This document shows positions 47,771 through 51,196 of a stretch of DNA of 51,196 bases, piece after piece (positions within the stretch are counted from its first letter, which is position 1; each line of letters opens with the position of its first letter). The notes beneath the pieces were generated by a model. The model was not told the DNA's origin and did no database searches. It worked only from the letters and a program-made list of their open reading frames with translations. Both the position numbers and the translations under genes were made by a program. The stretch is from Candidatus Rokuibacteriota bacterium (lineage in GTDB: Bacteria > Methylomirabilota > Methylomirabilia > Rokubacteriales > CSP1-6): NCBI GenBank assembly GCA_016184125.1, contig JACPDG010000088.1, positions 1 to 51,196 on the forward strand. The letters are read 5' to 3'.

Positions 47771-49216
47771 TCAGCTCGTCGCGCGCTCGATGCCCGCGAC
47801 GCGCTCCGCGAGCTTGCGCTTCGCCGCCCAGTCGGTCAACCGCTGCACCACGACCTTCTGCGCCTGCGGCGAGCCCGCGCCGTGCATGCACTCCACGATC
47901 GGCGTCGCGCCCGTCATGTTCTCGATCAGCCGGCCGAGCCGGATACGCTCCTCGGCGCTCACGTCCGCGCGCGTCTTGTAGTACTTGCGGACGAAGTCCG
48001 CGACGCGCGGATTCGAGAGCTCGCGCTCCGAGACCATCGTACCGAGGAACCCGCCGCCGATGTCCTGCGCAAGCCGCGTGACCTCGGGATAGTACCGGGC
48101 GACGTTGAACTTGGCCGTGTTCGCAAAGACCGGATCGGGCAGCATCGTGCCCGACGGCAGCTTCTGGCACTCGTAGCTGCACGCGAGCGCGCCCGAGAAC
48201 ATCGTCTCCGCGAGGTGCGCCATCTCGGCGAGCTTGTCCCGCACGTGCGACGCCTTCGCGGTGCCCTGCACGTCGGCCACGGCCACGGTGGCGCCGATGA
48301 GGACGTCGAGGTTGCCCGACTTGCAGCCGCCGTAGTTCTGCCGATGGTAGGCGGTGAACCGCTCGACCAGAGTGCCGGCGAACTCGGTCTCGCCGCACAT
48401 GAACACCCGTTCCCAGGGGACGAACACGTCGTCGAAGATCACGAGCGCCTCGCCGCCGACGACGCCGTAGCGCGCGTTGCCCTGGTCGATCTCGCCTTCC
48501 CACTTGCGGCTGTCGTTCACCTGCCGCCCGAACACCTGGATGACGCCCGGCGCGTCGGCGGGCACCGCGAACACGACGGCGTAGTCCTTCTCGTCGGCGG
48601 CCAGCGCCTGGCCCGGCATCACGATGAACTGGTGGGAGTTGACCGCGCCGGTCTGATGCATCTTCGCGCCGCGCACCACGATGCCGTCCGTCCGCCGCTC
48701 GACCACGCGCACGAACACGTCGGGATCGGGCTGCTCGGCCGGCCGCTTCGAGCGGTCGCCCTTGGGGTCGGTCATCGCGCCGTCCGACATCAGGTCGGCG
48801 TCCTGCGTGGCGACGAGGAACTTCTCGAGCCGCTCGTGATACCCGGTGCCGTGCTTCTTGTCGATGTCGTGCGTGACGCTCTCGAGCGTGATCAGCGCGT
48901 CCATGCCGACACAGCGCTGGAAGCAGGTGCCGGTGACGCGCCCCGCGATGCGGAGCATCTTGACCTTCTTGACGAGATCCTCCTGGCTCTGCGGCACGTG
49001 CGTCCACCGGTTGATCTCGCGCCCGGTCAGGTGCGAGGTCGCGCGCGCGAGGTCCCGCCCCTGGGGATCGTGCGCGAGGTCGTACGTCACCGCCGCGGCG
49101 TTCACGTGCGGCCGGATCGCCGGGTGATCGACCGGCGCGTCGACGCGCTCGCCCATGAAATAGACCTCGGTCTTGAGCGCTCTCAGGCTCTCGATGTACT
49201 CGCTGCCCGTCATCAT
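47771..49216 (-). CDS. 4-hydroxybutyryl-CoA dehydratase-like flavoprotein, active site complete
   Basis: A 481-residue member of the 4-hydroxyphenylacetate 3-hydroxylase/4-hydroxybutyryl-CoA dehydratase family. The residues studied in clostridial AbfD are at the same places minus one: cluster ligands C98, C102, H291, C298 (AbfD 99, 103, 292, 299), and active-site Q100, T189, E256, Y295, K299 (AbfD 101, 190, 257, 296, 300). E442 in VECMHG may stand for E455. A [4Fe-4S]-FAD radical dehydratase is therefore likely, acting on a gamma-hydroxyacyl-CoA or similar ester. ATG 49216 overlaps the stop of the paralog upstream. I do not assign abfD because the CoA substrate is unverified. Confidence 0.85.
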   Translation of the reverse strand: MMTGSEYIESLRALKTEVYFMGERVDAPVDHPAIRPHVNAAAVTYDLAHDPQGRDLARATSHLTGREINRWTHVPQSQEDLVKKVKMLRIAGRVTGTCFQRCVGMDALITLESVTHDIDKKHGTGYHERLEKFLVATQDADLMSDGAMTDPKGDRSKRPAEQPDPDVFVRVVERRTDGIVVRGAKMHQTGAVNSHQFIVMPGQALAADEKDYAVVFAVPADAPGVIQVFGRQVNDSRKWEGEIDQGNARYGVVGGEALVIFDDVFVPWERVFMCGETEFAGTLVERFTAYHRQNYGGCKSGNLDVLIGATVAVADVQGTAKASHVRDKLAEMAHLAETMFSGALACSYECQKLPSGTMLPDPVFANTAKFNVARYYPEVTRLAQDIGGGFLGTMVSERELSNPRVADFVRKYYKTRADVSAEERIRLGRLIENMTGATPIVECMHGAGSPQAQKVVVQRLTDWAAKRKLAERVAGIERATS

Positions 49217-50697
49217 GGGCTGGTCTCCTGTGTCTGCGGCGGCTCGCCCTCGATCCCCGCCATCCGGCGGGCGAGGCCCTTCATCTCCGTATAGTCGGTG
49301 AGGCGCTGGACCATGATCTTCTGCGCCTGTACGGGCCCGGCTCCATGCCAGGTGCCGACGCCGTGGAGCCCCGCCGTCCAGTGCTGGAGGAGCTTCGTCA
49401 CCTTCATGATCTGCTCGGCGGAGGCATCGGAGCCGAACCCGTAGAACTTCTCCACGTACGCTCGCGTCTCAGGGTTCTTCAGTTCCTTCAGGCTCGGCAT
49501 CGTCACGACGACGCCGCCACCGATGTCGCCCGCGAGAGCCATCATGCGCCAGAACGCAGTGCAGACGTTGAGCTTCGAGACGTTGCCCAGCAGGTCACTC
49601 GGGAACCAGACACCCGAGCCCGGGACCTCCTCCCTACCCTCGAGCGCGGCCGCCTTCGAACACGCCCGCACCGTCTCGAGAAGCGTCACCATCTCCGTCA
49701 TCTGATCGTTGATGTGCGGCGCGTGCTCGAGTCCCTTGTACTCCTGAATGAGGCGCGCGGCGCCGATGAGCACCTTGCCGAAGCCCACCTTGCACGAGCC
49801 ACCGCACACCATGCGGTGCAGCTGCGCGAATCTCGCGACGAGCCTTCCCGCGTACTTCGTCTCGCCACACAGGAACACGCGTTCCCACGGCACGAACACG
49901 TGGTCGAAGACGACCAGCGAGGTCTCCCGCTGGCCGAAGCGCGGGTTGCCGAGCTCCCAGGGATCGTCGGCCAGCAGGCGCTCCGCTGCGTGGGGTCCGT
50001 ACTGGCAGACGTACACCATCCCTTCGGCGCCGTTGGGCACGGCGAACGCGACCGAGTAGGGTTCCTCGCCCGGCCGCCGGGCGCCGGAGGGCATCACGAT
50101 CGTCCAGTCGCACGCGTAGGCGCCCGAGATGTTGATCTTGGCGCCGTTGACGACGATGCCACGCTCGTTCTTTTCCACCACGTGCAGCGAGAGGTCCGGG
50201 TCCTTCCACTCCCCGATCTTCTGGTCGCGCGGCCCCCGCGGCTCGGTCATGGCGCCGGCCACACTCAGGTCTTCGTCCTGGACGTATCGAAGGAAGTCGA
50301 GGAACCGCGCGTGGTACGGCGTGCCGAGGTCGCGGTCCACCTCGAAGGTGGTGGCGGCCAGGGTGTTGAGAGCGTCACAGCCCACGCAGCGGTAGATGCA
50401 GGTGCCGAGGTTGGCCGCCGCGTAGAGCCCGGCCGCCGCGCGTTGGACCAGGTCCTCCGGGCTTCGGTTGAGGGTCGTGTACAGGTTGCAGGGCTCGCCG
50501 GTGAGGTGGCTCGGTCGCCTCAATACCTTGCCGGCTTCGGGGTCGAGCGCCCACTCGTAGCTCGCCACGTTCGCCTCGACCACGGTCCTGGTCACGGGGT
50601 GGGCGGTAATGTCCTCGACGAGCTTGCCGTCCATGAAGACGCGCGGCTTCATCGACTTCGCCCGCTGCCGATACGCTTCAGGACTCTTCACCGCCAT
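49213..50697 (-). CDS. 4-hydroxybutyryl-CoA dehydratase-like paralog with altered active site
   Basis: A 494-residue paralog of the next gene. It keeps two cluster cysteines, C100 and C104, and the E257-equivalent E258, and has H294 and C302. But the His-Cys spacing is 8 instead of 7 (LHRMVCGGSCKVG). Q101 becomes Y102, T190 becomes S, the Tyr296 place holds Cys, and the position I align with Glu455 is Gly (GVGTWHGAG). The flavin-fold blocks are intact (FDHVFVPWERVFLCGETKYA). It may act on another substrate or form a heteromer with the neighbour. Start ATG 50697 after GAGAGGAAAA; upstream is a TetR-style palindrome. Confidence 0.82.
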   Translation of the reverse strand: MAVKSPEAYRQRAKSMKPRVFMDGKLVEDITAHPVTRTVVEANVASYEWALDPEAGKVLRRPSHLTGEPCNLYTTLNRSPEDLVQRAAAGLYAAANLGTCIYRCVGCDALNTLAATTFEVDRDLGTPYHARFLDFLRYVQDEDLSVAGAMTEPRGPRDQKIGEWKDPDLSLHVVEKNERGIVVNGAKINISGAYACDWTIVMPSGARRPGEEPYSVAFAVPNGAEGMVYVCQYGPHAAERLLADDPWELGNPRFGQRETSLVVFDHVFVPWERVFLCGETKYAGRLVARFAQLHRMVCGGSCKVGFGKVLIGAARLIQEYKGLEHAPHINDQMTEMVTLLETVRACSKAAALEGREEVPGSGVWFPSDLLGNVSKLNVCTAFWRMMALAGDIGGGVVVTMPSLKELKNPETRAYVEKFYGFGSDASAEQIMKVTKLLQHWTAGLHGVGTWHGAGPVQAQKIMVQRLTDYTEMKGLARRMAGIEGEPPQTQETSP

Positions 50698-50740
50698 CGC
50701 GTTTTCCTCTCGTGCCACACGCTGGGCGCGGTCGGGACCC

Positions 50741-50760
50741 GACCGAACGCTTGTTCGGTC
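50741..50760. promoter_or_regulatory. 20-bp operator-like palindrome upstream of the dehydratase operon
   Basis: GACCGAAC and GTTCGGTC are perfect complements around GCTT, 44 bases upstream of the start at 50697. The form ACCGAAC-N4-GTTCGGT is typical of TetR/AcrR operators. No TetR gene is visible in the window. Confidence 0.5.
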
Positions 50761-51140
50761 CGACGTTGCCATACGCACTGGAAGCCCGAGAATGAGCTGT
50801 TCGCTTTAATTTCCTGAGCAGGGCAGCGGGCCCCTCGATCAGCATTTCCTTGAACTCGGAGGTACGCCGGGCTCCGCTGTATGGGCTCGACGCCTGCCAG
50901 CGGCATCGACCGCCGGCCGCTCCCGGCGAGCGCGATCGTCGACGGCGACGCTGGATGCCGCGCCCTCTGTGCCCGTCGCGCGCGCCTCCTTGATGTGCCG
51001 GGCCTCGGTGCCGAGCTCGCCGAACCGGTGGTACCGGCTCTCTGGTGTCGTCTGCCGGGCGCCCTGCCAACTCGTGCTTGCCCGTTCCGGCAGGACAGGT
51101 CTATGGTAGGGCGCCACGCGAACAAAAGGGGAGAAGGATC
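50761..51140. other. Intergenic region
   Basis: No gene is supported; the minus-strand frames are low-complexity. A plausible promoter for the rightmost gene lies at 51078-51107 on the plus strand (TTGCCC, 18 bases, TATGGT). Confidence 0.4.
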
Positions 51141-51196
51141 ATGCTCGTGGCACGTGGCTCTCCGTCTCCGTCCCACGTCGGGCTGCCGGAATCGTC
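51141..51196 (+). CDS. Start of a gene cut by the right edge
   Basis: ATG 51141 follows GGGGAGAAGG and a candidate promoter. Only 18 codons are visible (MLVARGSPSPSHVGLPES), too few to identify. It is divergent from the dehydratase operon. Confidence 0.3.
   Translation, partial: MLVARGSPSPSHVGLPES

Noticed and set aside
50839..51176. Minus-strand frames upstream of the dehydratase operon as a regulator gene
   Set aside because: No helix-turn-helix or other motif; composition is that of non-coding GC-rich DNA.
1..51196. CRISPR arrays, tRNA or rRNA genes, replication origin
   Set aside because: No regularly spaced direct repeats, cloverleaf-like CCA-ended sequences or conserved rRNA blocks were seen. 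tRNA detection by eye is not exhaustive.

Overview
The window is about 70% G+C, densely coded and without rRNA or tRNA genes. The mix of UbiD decarboxylase, TAXI-type TRAP transporter, paralogous thiamine-diphosphate enzymes, molybdenum hydroxylase, 4-hydroxybutyryl-CoA-dehydratase-like proteins and a GrdB-like selenoprotein suggests a soil or subsurface bacterium with broad carboxylic/aromatic acid catabolism. My best guess is the Rokubacteria/Methylomirabilota group. That is inference from gene content; no phylogenetic marker is present.

Layout. (a) 1-5.6 kb, minus strand: hcrC-hcrA-hcrB (4-hydroxybenzoyl-CoA reductase), an XRE-cupin regulator, then the 5' part of boxC. Together these would take 4-hydroxybenzoyl-CoA to benzoyl-CoA and on to the epoxide (box) route. 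(b) 5.6-7.8 kb: redoxin debris, a UPF0175 antitoxin whose toxin is chimeric debris, and an MFS transporter. (c) 7.8-12.4 kb, plus: ubiD-family decarboxylase, TAXI binding protein, fused TRAP permease. (d) 12.5-17.0 kb: truncated histidine kinase/receiver, AraC debris, divergent HxlR regulator/MATE exporter, a thioesterase stub, and a HesB-like gene behind a likely sigma-54 promoter. (e) 17.1-20.9 kb, plus: amidohydrolase, ThDP enzyme, D-2-hydroxyacid dehydrogenase, an apparent catabolic operon. (f) 20.9-26.6 kb: a scrap zone with an IS66 remnant, a MITE-like element, broken hicA beside hicB, an oxidoreductase stub, a solenoid protein, a zinc-ribbon pseudogene, a CDF exporter and a decayed MNT/HEPN pair. 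(g) 26.6-29.4 kb: divergent SDR and ThDP enzyme. (h) 29.5-43.9 kb, plus: four genes encoding an 1,724-residue secreted TIG-repeat protein, a small secreted protein, a 2,485-residue RHS protein with a lipase-like tip, and a beta-propeller protein that may be its immunity partner. (i) 44.1-46.7 kb: small zinc protein, DUF438/hemerythrin/PAS sensor, internally deleted Uma2 nuclease. (j) 46.8-50.7 kb, minus: two 4-hydroxybutyryl-CoA-dehydratase paralogs and a GrdB-like protein interrupted by an in-frame UGA read here as selenocysteine, behind a TetR-style palindrome.

The most notable observations are: the UGA-recoded GrdB-like protein with a Sec-x-x-Cys motif and a SECIS-like hairpin; a five-copy two-hairpin intergenic element that always lies in one orientation upstream of a start codon and shows compensatory stem changes; the RHS lipase tip with its overlapping beta-propeller gene; and the pairing of an active-site-complete and an active-site-degenerate dehydratase.
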